Source of the DNA: Maratus speciosus
Lineage: Eukaryota > Arthropoda > Arachnida > Araneae > Salticidae
DNA: 64,000 bases
Direction: 5' to 3'
Assembly: GCA_963932465.1 (NCBI GenBank)
Contig: OZ010800.1
Span: 33,110,852 to 33,174,851, forward strand
This document shows positions 35,227 to 46,937 of this stretch, in pieces; the stretch's first letter is position 1; the number at the start of each line of letters is the position of its first letter. The position numbers and the translations under genes are program-made. The notes below the pieces were generated by a model, which worked only from the letters and a program-made list of their open reading frames with translations, did no database searches and was not told where the DNA came from.

Positions 35227-35345
35227 ATTAAGCCAAACCCGACAGCCCCCGTGACGAAGATCAAGCCAACAGCGACCGCTGCCGAGAGGGACATTAAGCT
35301 CGAAGCTGCAGCGGTCGTCCGACGTCTTCAGAGCTAAAAATAGCT
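35227..35345 (+). pseudogene. GC-rich, coding-like block B
   Basis: An open frame reads SIKPNPTAPVTKIKPTATAA, continues to an EAAAVVRRLQS end and stops at TAA about 35335. It aligns with block A (34725-34807). AGCTTTAAATTTTTCCGGTG directly follows, as a similar word precedes block A, so the pair looks like a tandem duplication of one unit of roughly 0.7 kb. The function is unknown. Confidence 0.3.
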
Positions 35346-35782
35346 TTAAATTTTTCCGGTGTAATGATTATTGTTAAAAAGAGAACTTCCGGCAGTAGTC
35401 GATCCTAGTCCGTCTTGTAACCGAATATTTTGAATGTCACTGTTATGACTTTTAAGTGCTAACACTGTATAAGCTGTAGAACATATACACCTCAGTGATC
35501 CATATCAATTCCATTATCTATGGAGTATCGTAACATCTATAAAAAGCACTTCAAACGCATTTTTTATAAAAAACATAATGTAATGTAATTTTCTTGAGCG
35601 GCCTATAAAAGAACCTAAATGATATTTCTTCTTTACTGTACAGAAAGTAATTTATAGTCTACCACTCTAATGCATGTTAATGTCATTAAGCTTAAATAAT
35701 CGTAACATCATTCAAATTCGCCACATACAATATTTCCCTATAGACCACGATGTAACGGAATTCTTTTGTATCTTTATTTTTG
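35346..35782. other. AT-rich DNA with an F2 fragment
   Basis: CACATACAATATTTCCCTAT followed by ATGTAACGGAATTCTTTTG (about 35722-35770) matches the minus-strand F2 copies at 53440-53500 and 59545-59600. The rest is unassigned. Confidence 0.45.
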
Positions 35783-35985
35783 CATCTTTATTAAGCAAAA
35801 ACGTTATTTTATATTTTGGCGCATTTTAATTTTAGAAATGAAAATTCAGCCAAATAACAAAGAATTTCCTTGGAATTTTTTATTTACGATACAACGAATT
35901 TAACAATTAATTTTATTTGTTTATGATTCTTTTGTTGCCACTTTACAAAAAAAAATCATAATAATTCTTTTAAAATGCGTAAGTA
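35783..35985 (+). repeat. Dispersed repeat R3, copy 2
   Basis: Same order of blocks as 12070-12360 but with a short A tract. It runs directly into the Helitron monomer array, so either R3 is the element's upstream part or the Helitron is 5'-truncated against it. Confidence 0.6.
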
Positions 35986-38512
35986 TGAAAATGCGCAAAA
36001 AGCGTTCTAAAAAACGTTCTAAATGGTGATTTTTACGCAATCTCCAGAAGTACCAAATCCATTTAAAAAATAATGGTGACAACCCTCGCTCCAACATAGG
36101 CTACATTTTATATCGGTGCCATTACCCCTGAAGGGGGTACAGGAGAAAACAAACGTTCTAAATTGCGATTTTTATGTTACTGAACGGTCCAGATACATGG
36201 AATTTGTCATGGTAGTTGCTTATTAGATATAAACGATCTGTAAGAACATTTCTTAAAAAAATCGAAATTTAAAAGTGGTGAAAATGCGCAAAAAGCGTTC
36301 TAAAAAACGTTCTAAATGGCGATTCTTACGCAATCTCAAGAAGCACCAAACCAATTTCAAAACTAATGGCGTCAAAATGATAGTGGCAACCCTTGCTCCA
36401 GCGTAGACTACATTTTATTTCGGTGCCATTACCCTCAAAGGGGGTGCAGGAGCAAAGAAACATTCGAAAATGCAATTTTGGTGTTACTGAAGGGCCTAGA
36501 AACGTGAAATTTGGAATAGGAGTTACTTATAAGATATACATGATCTCTAAGAACATTTCTTAAAAAATTCAAAATTTAAAAGGGGGGGGGATGCGTGTAA
36601 AGAGTTCCAAAAAACGTTCTAATTGGCGGTTTCTACGCAATCTCAGAAAGTACCCAACCGATTTCAAAAGTAATGGTTGGAAATTGGTGATGACAACCGT
36701 TGCTACAGCATAGGATCTACTTCATGTCGGCGTCATTACCACTTTGTGGTTGCATTTTAAAAAAAATTCTACATTGTGATTTTTGTGATACTGAAGGGAC
36801 CAGCAACTTGATATTTGGCATGGTAATTACTTATGAGATATAAATGCTCTGTGAGAAGTGCTCCTTAAAAATTTGAAATTTAAATGGGGTGAAAATAAAC
36901 AAAAAGCGTTCTAAAAACGTTCTAAATAGCGATTTCTACGCAATCTCAGGAAATATAAAACGATTTCAAAAGTAATGGTTGGAAATTGATGATGACAACC
37001 GTTGCTACAGCATAGGATCTACTTCGTGTCGGCGTCATTACCACTTTGTGGTTGCATTTTAAAAAAATTCTACATTGTGATTTTTGTGATACTGAAGGGA
37101 CCAGCAACTTGATATTTGGCATGGTAATTACTTATGAGATGTAAATGCTCTGTGAGAAGAGTTCCTTAAAAATTTGAAATTTAAATGGGGTGAAAATAAA
37201 CAAAAAGCGTTCTAAAAACGTTCTAAATAGCGATTTCTACGCAATCTCAGGAAATATAAAACGATTTCAGAAGTAATGGTTTCAAATTGATGGTGATAGT
37301 CCCCTCTCGAACATAGCCTATACTTTACGTTGTTGTCGCTACCACCTGGGGGTTAAAGGAGCAAAAAATTTTCTAAATTGCTTTTTTGCGTTAATGAGTG
37401 TGGTCTAACATTTTAAATTTGGAATGGTAATTACTTCAAAGATGCAAATGCTTTCTAAGCATTGTCGAAAGAAAATTCCAAATTTAAATAGATGAAGTAA
37501 GCGAAAAGCTTTCTATAAGCGTTCTAAATTACAATTTTTATGCAATTGTATCAGTTCCGAACCGATTTCAAACATAATGGTTGCAAATTTATGATGATAG
37601 AACCTGCTCAAACATAAGCTATATTTTATGTCGGTGCCCTAACCCCTGGAGAGTTGCAGGAGCAAAAAACTTTCTAAATTATGATTTCTGCGGTACTGAA
37701 GAGGTTAGAAACTTTAAATATAGCACGGTAGTTATTTATGAAATATAAATATCCTCTAAGAACGGTCGAAAATAAATTCGAAATTAAAAAGGGTTGAAGC
37801 GAAGGGAAGGTGCAAAAAGTATTCTAAAAGAGTCCTAATTTTCGATTTCTATGGAATCTCAGGAAATAATAAACCGATTACAGAAGTTATTTGTTGCGAA
37901 TCAGGAGTGATAGTCCCTGATCCTATACGGGCTACATTTTACCGGTGTCACTACCACATGTTTGGTAGGAACAACAAGAAAACCTTTAAAAGCCTCAAAA
38001 TTCCGTTTTCTATAGAAAATTGGGAAATACCAACCGATTTCAAGGTCAATGTTGACAAATTAACTGTGACAGTCTCTGTTTCAACATTTTTCGAGACTTT
38101 CTATTTCAACTTTGTTTCGGCATTTTATGTTGGTACCACTTACACCAGAGAGGTGGTAGACTATTAGACAAGCAGCTTGAAATTTGACATGATGGTTAAT
38201 TTTCAGATGTAAATGTGTCTAAAAAATTCAAATGGTGTCTAAAAAATTCAAAACTTTAAATGAATACTGAAATGAGCATAAAAGTCTCAAAATACTTTCT
38301 AAATTATCATTTATTTGGAATTAGTTTTAGTTCTTATTAATTAATATCTCATTTCTGTCTATTGCATTTTTATAATGAAATTTAGTGAAACTGTGGCTTA
38401 ATTTGTAATTTTTGAATTATTACAAAAAGTATTCTTCTAATGAAAAATACTCATGCAAATATCACTTGGCATATTTCAACTATTACGTGAGCAAAGCCAC
38501 GGGGTTTTCTAG
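35986..38512 (+). mobile_element. Helitron-like element of ~300-bp monomers
   Basis: Roughly eight monomers repeat the words GCGCAAAAAGCGTTCTAAA, TACGCAATCTCAGGAA, ACCGATTTCAAAAGTAATGG, a CCATTACC...GGGG-type block and GGCATGGTAATTACTTATGA (AAAGCGTTCTA near 35998, 36290, 36905 and 37205; later monomers diverge). The element ends in TACGTGAGCAAAGCCACGG then GGTTTTCTAG at 38512, followed by T. The end can pair as AGCAAA-CC...GG-TTTTCT, and CTAG followed by T fits the Helitron 3' rule (hairpin, CTRR, insertion before T). No Rep/helicase is present and the 5' TC terminus was not found, so it is non-autonomous and probably 5'-truncated. Confidence 0.7.
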
Positions 38513-38748
38513 TATCTTATAAGTAACTACTATTCCACTTGTTTCTAGGCCCTTTAGTAGCATTTTTGAATGTTTTTTACTCCTACACCCCCTTTGTGGG
38601 TAGTGGCATCGACTTAAGATATAGCCTATGTTCGAACGTGGGTTAACCCCATCATTTTGATAATATTACTTTTTAAATCGGTTCGGAAGTTCCAGGGATT
38701 ACCTCCTACAAACAAACAATCTTTACTTCTTGATAATATTAGTATAGA
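38513..38748 (-). mobile_element. Helitron-like 5' end fragment, tail-to-tail with the previous copy
   Basis: In reverse complement it begins TCTATACTAATATTATCAAG at 38748. AAACAAACAATC-type words, AATCCCTGGAACTTCCGAAC and one monomer (TAGGCTATATCTTAAGTCG, GCCTAGAAACAAG) follow, and it stops at 38513, immediately after the CTAG of the plus-strand copy. A TCTATACTAATATTAT start is, from general knowledge, a common Helitron 5' terminus in arthropods. Confidence 0.6.
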
Positions 38749-39961
38749 TTAATGAAACAGATCCTTTATAAAATTTTCTTTCGTCCAAATTCGACGAAAT
38801 CTATCTCGTAATAATAATTTTTTTTTTCTAATCAGGAACGACTCTAAACTCTGAAAAAGCAGAATTCCTGCTTGTAATATTATAAATATGAATTTGTGTG
38901 TGTATAATGTTTGAGTGAAATCAACTTTAAAACTGATGAATTAGTTCCTTTGTATCTTTGTATATAGATGGATTTTAACCCAGACATGAACATAGTTACA
39001 TTTATTTGATTCAAATATTTTGCTTATAACTTCAAAGGTTCATTATTTTCATGGAGAATCAATTGACTTTTTTTTATAAAGTTTAACGATCTTTCTTTAT
39101 CGTTGTTAAGAAAATCAAAAGCAAGAATAATAATTTCTCATAAACAATTAATTTTCAATTGACAGATTTTCATGTGAAAAAGAAAAATGACATAAAACAA
39201 TTAAGAATTCAAAAAATAGGATTTTGGCGTCATATTGGAAATAAAACTGGAATTCTCTAGTATTTCTTAATAATACAAGGTGGATGGATTTTAGTAAGTA
39301 CGGAAAGCAGGCGAATATGATGTCGTATAACGAAAATAAAACAGTAACGCTCTAATGTTAAAATGAAATAGTCATGGGTTATAATATTAATTCTCATTAT
39401 TTAAAGATAATTGCTATCTTCACTTTAAGGTTTATTGTCTGCTCACGGTTAACATAAAGAATTTTAAAAGAAAGTTTTGGAAAGAAATGGATAAGAAAAT
39501 GTCAATAATATGTACGACAAAATTTTCAGTGTTGAAAACGACGTCATGATTAGCGAGAAATAATTATTTTCATTCTTAAAAACTAAAATATTAATTAGAC
39601 AGCCTGAATAAAACAATTTTTTACTAGTGTTAATTGTTAAAGCCGTCTTATTTTAGAAAATATGAATGAAATTTACTATGTTTTTAAAAGAAAGTTGCAC
39701 TTTCGTTCATAAAACCTAAAGTGTTAATACGATTGCGTTAAAGTAAAATCCATTTCCTTCGACCAGTGTCGAATTTAAAGCATGGGAGCTCGAAATATAT
39801 TCGAGACACGTTTATAAATCGTAGTTTGGCAACAGGATTTTAATTCCACATTTCTTAAAGCTTTAAAGTTTAAAAAATATTTTGTCATTTTCATAAATAG
39901 TTTTTTTAATATTTTTATTGTAATGGATTTTTGTAAAGTCTAACAGGATGCAATGAATATA
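38749..39961. other. AT-rich DNA, one possible repeat relic
   Basis: CTTGTAATATTATAAATATG (38870-38890) and GATGGATTTTAACCCAGACA (38966-38986) resemble words of widespread arthropod Helitron-type repeats. Otherwise no gene or clear edge is seen. Confidence 0.35.
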
Positions 39962-42900
39962 TAAGGTACCTGTACCCAATATGGACACCTTAAGGAAAAT
40001 TGATTTTTTTCACCCCCGTGTACACGTCATAAGACACCAATAATATATGACCACTATCCCTGCACTGTTGACAATCAATATTCAGATTAGCGACCTTGTA
40101 ATTATTCTGGTTTAATTTTAATGATAAAAACAAAAAATGTTTGCAAGTGTCCATATAATGAACCACCTGTTCCTATTACGGACATGCATGTCCATATTAG
40201 GGACGGGTGACTTCTTATTGACCTACTACACAGGGTGTATGGAAGAGCCACTCTTCCAAGGGATTTTAGAGGAAAGGGGATAAAAGAAGTATATCTTAAA
40301 GTATTGCAGGGGAAGAGGTGCACAGTAAATATCTTCAGAATATGCACTTTAGAAGGAGGGGGGTCATTTTCGGTTGTGGCTCTTCGAAGACCCATGCAAA
40401 GCACCTCCGTTACTACAAGATATTATAAAATAATATGCTTAGTTGGTTTTGCTTAGCTGTATTGCATCTGTCTGCAGAATTTACATCTGTCTATTACTCA
40501 GTCCTCAAAGGATGGACAAATAAAAACTTCTCCATCATGGGTGGTAAGTCCCACACACTCCTCATGGACATATCTGCCGCATGTCAGTAACATCATCAAT
40601 ACGGCATAAGAAGCAGTACCAGCTCTCCTTTGTTAAGGAAGTCATATCGCTTGTACCTGCGATTTTTTCCAACAGATACCCTGCTGAGGGGAGGCTTCTT
40701 TTGATTTTAATGTAAGGGCTTTTTGGAGGATTTTTTTTTCTTGAAGGATTGTTCAGATGACATCTTGTTCAACAAGGATTTTACCACTTTGATGCCTTTT
40801 GAGTTTATCGCCTGACGGCATTGTGTCTTCTTCCTTCTTATAGTTGGAGTCGATAACATGCTGGTGAAGGAATTTCTCATGGAAAATGATATAGCAGGTG
40901 ATGAAGATGGGTCATTAACAGGAGAAAGTATGTTGTTAACAGGAGTTTCAACGTCTATTGTTGTTTCCAAATTTGGTGCATTTACTTTCCCTTCTGCTGT
41001 TTGTTCCGGAATTGCAGTAATGTTACTAGGCGCGAAGGCTTCATCTGGAATTATAGTTGGACCGAACGGAAAAATTCCAGTTGCCTGAAAACCTGAAGTT
41101 ATGCTCGACAGAATCATCGAACGATTCCAAACCTTCCTAAAGATTTCTCCAAATATAAGTCCAGTGATCTGTCTATCAGGATGACGAGTGAGATGGAGCA
41201 ATACATCATCATCCTAGTCCGATTCAAAAGCTTTAAAAACAGCTTTGTCCGCGGGCTGCAATTCATGAGTCGTGTTGCTGGGCAGGCAGTAGAGTGTTAC
41301 ATTGTGCCCGTCTGCCTTTGTCACGATTTCTGCGTCCAAATGAGAACTGGCTCCATCAAAATTAAAGAAGAGTTGCCCTTCAGTTTTGAACTTATAGAAA
41401 TGTTCCAACGAAGTACAGAATACCTCAGTGGTCATGCTGCCTTTAGGGGTCATCATAACTTCTGTTCCTGGAGGCATGTTATCCTTCCATTCTTGTTTCA
41501 TCCTCTTTCCTTTGAAACGCATCATGGGAGTAATGCTGTGGTCGAGGGCATTACAGCAAGAATCAATTGTTGAATTTTTTGCAAACTGTGATGTAACACA
41601 ATGCACCCTTTTTGCCCCTTTTCGTACCAAGAACATTCTATTGATGGTGGATATTAAGCCGGCACCCTTTTTCATCCATGTTATAAATGTGCTGCGGTTG
41701 ATTTACAATATCCAATTCTTTCAAGCACACTTGCAGTTTCTGAAAATGATCAGAAACAATTGACCGGTTCAGCTTCTGGGCTCTTCCTGGATTGAGGTTC
41801 TGAGACTTCCTTTTAGCAACAAGTGGGTTGTTTTTCAAGAAATCAGCCAACCAAGTCCTTCCGGCCATCTTTGTTGCTTGGCTGAAATTGTGCTTCAAAC
41901 CCATCTTCTCAGCATAGGTGAAAATACTCCTTCATTGTAATCTCCCAGTAATTGGCATGCCAACGTCTGATAGTCTAAATATTCTTGCACAAAGTTCAGC
42001 TTGCTGCTTTTCTGTGGGCCTGAATTTGCGGCCCAACTTTGGCTTTCGGATCTGATCATTCATCTGGCTAGTCTTGAAAATCCTCATGAGAGTTGTCCTT
42101 GAAATCCCTGCTGCTTTTCCTGCACTGGCAAATGATGTCCCACCGTGCACGACTCGAATGGCATTCTGCAATTTTTCGTGTGTCTACTTGCCTCTTTTTT
42201 TGCAGCCCCATATTGGGCAAATCTTTAACAAATCTGAAAAAAAAACACTGAGCGCATAAGATGGAAAAATTTAACAGTTTATTCACAGGTAATATGGACA
42301 ACCTTTCTTTTCTCTTTTGCAAAATTTTCTTTAAATGTTTTGACCCCCCCCCCCCCCCAAAGTTCCCACCTCTCCTTAAAAATTAAAATTTCTCTATGCA
42401 AATTTTTTACATTATTATCTCAGCATCTGATTTGAAACATTTTTGCAATTGAAAACAAAAATTTTAAGTAACAGTTCAGAAATAAAAGTCGTTCCACTAA
42501 TCACTGACAAACCTGTAAAAAGATGTACTTCCAGTCTTAATTTGTAATGTAATGTGGGGATACTATAATTAATAAAAGTTAGTTAATATAGTTATTTTAA
42601 TATGAAAATTAGTTTGTTACGAATTAGCTAAATAAAATAGCATTAAACTGATATTTTACAAATTTGTGAATCTGAAGATCCACTTGCTGTATTTTCACTG
42701 TGGAAATGAGGCGTCCATATTAGAAATCGGGCATAGTTATACTAAATGTTGTAATAAATGAACAAAGCAAACATTTTTAAGCAATATATGCAATAGCAAT
42801 CGTAAATATGTTTTATGAGCTTTCTGAAACACTACACATTTCAATATTTAAAGTAATTTTACCATATCTAATAAGAACTTAAACTTACCTGTAATTACGA

Positions 42901-43097
42901 TCAGCATACCACGAAACAACAAGTTTTCTTCCAAATGGCGAACAGCGCGCTTTTTTGCACTTTCCAGGCTTAATTATTTTTTCAACTGCTTTTCTTCACG
43001 GGCATGTAGCGCCATCTCTCGATCAAAATTGTTACTTTTGAAGATATTAGGGGTGTCCATATTAAGAGCACTGTCCATATTGGGTACAAGTACCTTA
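39962..43097 (-). mobile_element. 3.1-kb pogo/jerky-type DNA transposon
   Basis: The inverted termini are TAAGGTACCTGTACCCAATA at 39962 and the mirror of TAAGGTACTTGTACCCAATA at 43097. They match for about 28 bp and are flanked by TA (39960-39961, 43098-43099). The word GTCCATAT(A/T)A is repeated near both ends: left at about 40149 and 40190 plus the TIR itself, right at about 42714, 43055 and 43073. These are probably transposase-binding sites. The interior carries one transposase gene on the minus strand (40498-42211) with several disabling lesions. The surrounding non-coding parts (40000-40497, 42212-43050) hold a 15-C run at 42344-42358 and nothing else recognised. Confidence 0.9.
40498..42211 (-). 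pseudogene. Jerky/Tigger-type transposase, inactivated
   Basis: Read from the ATG at 42211 the order is: a psq-type helix-turn-helix (GGTSFASAGKAAGISRTTL), a CENP-B-type DNA-binding region (HNFSQATKMAGRTWLADFLK), and a DDE domain with IYNMDEKG (first Asp about 41675), FNFDGASSH (second Asp about 41356) and LPSNTTHELQPADKAVF (third Asp about 41248, 36 residues after the second). A conserved post-catalytic part follows (FGEIFRKVW, ITSGFQATGIFPF). A Lys-rich tail leads to a Cys-rich end (WYCFLC, then CGRYVHEECVGL and FICPSF), a PHD-like zinc cluster known from some proteins of this family. Lesions: a frameshift near 42175, TGA at 41932-41934, a frameshift near 41640, TAG at 41214-41216 (probably a former Trp), TAA near 40705, and at least two frameshifts in the Cys-rich end. 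Plus-strand frames here are opposite-strand readings. The family is clear and the copy is dead. Confidence 0.92.
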
Positions 43098-43314
43098 TAC
43101 AAATTTCACACGGAATACCGCCTAAGATACATTTTTGTATTAAAAAAAATCTCGTATCGTCTTTTTCTTTTGAGGAAGAAAGATTCGACGACTCCCACGA
43201 TTTTATTTGACACTTCTTTTTACACTGGTTGCAATTTCATTTTTGCAGTTGTTTATATTACCTGGGTCAAAATTTCACTTTTTAGGTGCGTTCGTAATTA
43301 TATAAATACGTAGC

Positions 43315-43850
43315 ACCTATAGTCCGTCTGTCCGTCCGTCTGTCTGTCCGTCTGTCTGTCCGTCCGCATATAACAGCGCAAGAACTACCAAACTGAATCA
43401 TTTGAAATTTGAAATAAATAATTGTTGCATAATTTTGTCAAGTCATTTCAAATTTTATGAAAATCGGATGTATAGTTTAATTACAGAGACAGTCAAAATT
43501 TTCTGTTACATTACGGCCAATGGAAAAATATTATTGCAAGTGCATTTTAATGATGTTACAGCTTCCAGAATAATCTGAAAAATTATACATATAATTGTTG
43601 CAAAATTGTGTCGAGTCATTTCAAATTTTATGAAAATCGGATGCATAGTTTAATTACGGGGACAGTCAAATGTTTTCCGTTGCATTAAGGCGAATGGGAA
43701 GAAATTATTTCAAGTGCATTTTAATGATGTTACAGCCTTTCGAACAGAATGAACTTGATAGGCACTTTTGAAGTGTACTAAAATATACATTCAGTACAAT
43801 ATGCGGTGCAAAAAAATTATAAAACTAGTTATAGTATGAACGCACATCAT
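43315..43850 (+). repeat. Dispersed repeat F2 with CTGTC tract and 173-bp duplication
   Basis: A GTCCGTCTGTCTGTCC tract (43322-43366) is followed by two tandem copies of a 173-bp unit (AGTCATTTCAAATTTTATGA at 43441 and 43614). Each has AAAATCGGATGyATAGTTTA, GACAGTCAAA and TTTTAATGATGTTACAGC. The order agrees with F2 at 5638-5965, where the unit is single. Confidence 0.65.
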
Positions 43851-44332
43851 TTGCCATGTTTGACGAGCAATTTCCAACTGTTCTGACTGATATATGTCAA
43901 CAACGCTACAAAGAAGAAATTCAGTATTGTCTCCTATAAAATGTGACAAAGCGTTGCTTAATTACATAAGTTTTTAATTATCGAGAGTGAATTTGTTTGC
44001 TTATTTTTTGTTTGTTATTTTTGTTTGCTCATTTGCATTTAAATTTCATTCAATGCTACGCGAACGAAAAGACGGCTAAGAACTACACTTTTAAAAAAAT
44101 TACATCAAAATGACAGAAAAGAAAGTAAATTTTGGCGCCAGTAAAAACTGTTTAATTTACACAAAATATCTGTAATTTTTCATTAAAACAGTTTTTCTGT
44201 AAAAAAAATAGTTTTTTCTGTAAATTTACAAAATGCTGTATAAAAAAAAAAGATCATTCAAATAATCCCGATTACGATAGATTAAGCAGAAATTCCGTCT
44301 TAGGGAAATAAACGAGGAAAGGCGTCTTAGGG
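43851..44332. other. AT-rich DNA, nothing recognised
   Basis: No gene-like frame. It ends directly at the 5' hairpin of the next large element. Confidence 0.45.
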
Positions 44333-46061
44333 AAAAAGTCCTTCCGGCCAGTGCCGGGAGGAAGAGGTAGCTTTCATATTCCTTATTTTAAAAAAGCCAA
44401 CTTATATTATTCAAACACACGAAGCTCAATTTAGTGTAAACCGAATATAGGAGATTCAATACTAATTTTTATCAATACTAAATCATTATGAATGAGAATT
44501 TGGTGAAATTAGTCAGCTTTATCCAAGCTGCTTTTATTTAAAGTAACTTATATTTGGCTGTCAAATTCGGCGATTTCTTAAAGTGCCTGCCATTTTAAGA
44601 CAACATGGTGGATGAGGCTAACCATAGAACTTGGTCGAGACCTTAGTAATTGCTGTGCACATGCTCACTGACATCGGAATAGGTTGATATATACGAGTGC
44701 TGTCGCAGGCAGAAAATCAGATTTTTCGAAATGTCACCCACATTAGAAATTGAAACTGCTGTATCTGAGCCATTTTTTAAGATAAAGACAAACAAAAGAT
44801 GCTCCTGAATCCTTATATCAAGGTCAAATACTTAAGAAAGAAACCTTTTCAATTTCCAATTTTTTTGCACCTCACTTTAAATATATATATATTTTAATTT
44901 AATGGCTGCCATTTTGAAACAAGATTGCTGATGAAGCTGGCCAGCGAACTTGGTCGAGATATTGATGTATACTATCCACATGCCTTCTTCCATCGAAATA
45001 GGCGAATACGTGTGTTATCGCGTGACAAATACAAGATCGTTTCAAAGTGTTAGCCATGCTAGAAAGTCAAAGTGCTATAATTCAACCATTTTTTAAGATA
45101 TAAACAAAAGAACAAATTTTCAGAAACAAAAACTGCTCCAGAATCTTTGTATCAAGGCCAAACACATAAAACAAATCTTTTTCATTTTCCAATTTTTCAA
45201 TACGTCATTTTAAATTTTAAATTACATTTTCTTTAAATGACAACCCTTTTGAAACAAGATAGCGAATGAAGCTGACCAACGAACTCGGTCGAGACATTGG
45301 TATGTACTATGTACAGACCAAGTTACATCCAAATCGGTTCATAAATACACCTGTTATCGCGTGACAAAAGTCAGGTCGTTTTAAAATGTCAGCCACGATG
45401 GAAATTCAAATGCTATAACTCAGCCATTTTTTTAGATATAGACAAAACAAAACCTGTTCCGGAATCTTTGTATTAAGGTCAAACACATATGAAAAAAATC
45501 TTTATCATTTTCCAATTTTTTGTTATCTCATTTTAAATTTTAAATTTTTAAAATTTTTTTAAATAGCCGCTATTTTGAAACAAGATGGCGGATGAAGCTG
45601 GCCAACGATCTCGGTCGAGATATTTGTATGTACTATGTATAAACGAAGTTACATCCAAATCGGTTCATAAATACGCCTTTTATCGCGTGACAAAATTCAG
45701 GACGTTTCAAAATGTCAGCTACGCTAGAAATTCAAAACGCTATAATTCAGCCATTTTTTAAGATATAGACGAAACAAAAACTGCTCCCGAATCTTTTATC
45801 AAGGTCAAACACATAAAAAAAAAATATTTTTTCAATTTTCAATTTTATGGTACCACATTTCAAATTTAAATTTTTCTTAAAAATTTAAAACGCCGCCATT
45901 TTTAAACAAGATGGCGGATGAAGCTGGCCAACGAACTCGGTCGAGACATTTGTATGTACTATGTATGAACGAAGTTACATCCAAATCGGTTCATAAATAC
46001 GCCTTTTATCGCGTGACGAATTTCAGGAAGTTTCAAAATGTCAGCCACGCTAGAAATTCAA

Positions 46062-46937
46062 AATGCTATAACTCAGCCATTTTTTAAGATATAGACGAAA
46101 CAAAAACTGCTCCGGAATCTTTGTATAAAGGTCAAATACATAAGAAAAAAATATTTTTCCATTTTTAATTTTTTGGTACCACACTTCAAGTTTTAAAATT
46201 TTTTAAAAATTTTAAATGGCCGCCATTTCGAAACAAAACGGCGGATGAAGCTGGCCAACGAACTCGGTCGAGACATTGGTATGTACTATGTACACACCGA
46301 ATTACATCGAAATCGGTTCATAATTACGGGAGTTACAGTGTGACATAGGTCATATATATATATATATATATATATCAATTTTGAACGGAGGGTGGTTTCG
46401 GGGTCTGGGGGTCATGATCGATGAAAATATACCAAAATTTTTTGAAATCGCTTTCCTCCGAACGGCTGCAATAGGTAGCTTTTTTGTAAAGAAAGCTACC
46501 TAAAATGCTATAACTCAGCCATTTTTTAAGATATAGACGAAACAAAAACTGCTCCGGAATCTTTGTATAAAGGTCAAATACATAAGAAAAAAATATTTTT
46601 CCATTTTTAATTTTTTGGTACCACACTTCAAGTTTTAAAATTTTTTAAAAATTTTAAATGGCCGCCATTTTGAAACAAAACGGCGGATGAAGCTGGCCAA
46701 CGAACTCGGTCGAGACATTGGTATGTACTATGTACACACCGAATTACATCGAAATCGGTTCATAATTACGGGAGTTACAGTGTGACATAGGTCATATATA
46801 TATATATATCAATTTTGAACGGAGGGTGGTTTCGGGGTCTGGGGGTCATGATCGATGAAAATATACCAAAATTTTTTGAAATCGCTTTCCTCCGAACGGC
46901 TGCAATAGGTAGCTTTTTTGTAAAGAAAGCTACCTAA
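46062..46937 (+). repeat. 442/434-bp tandem duplication including the 3' terminal module
   Basis: The stretch from AAATGCTATAACTCAGCC (46061) to the end of the 3' hairpin (about 46502) is repeated at 46503-46937 almost base for base. The length difference (442 against 434) is explained by the TA tract. One clear difference is CATTTCGAAAC versus CATTTTGAAAC. Very high identity means this duplication is much younger than the monomer divergence. Confidence 0.8.

Noticed and set aside
40858..41763. Three plus-strand frames of 76-130 codons
   Set aside because: They are opposite-strand readings of the jerky-type transposase, whose minus-strand translation matches the family.
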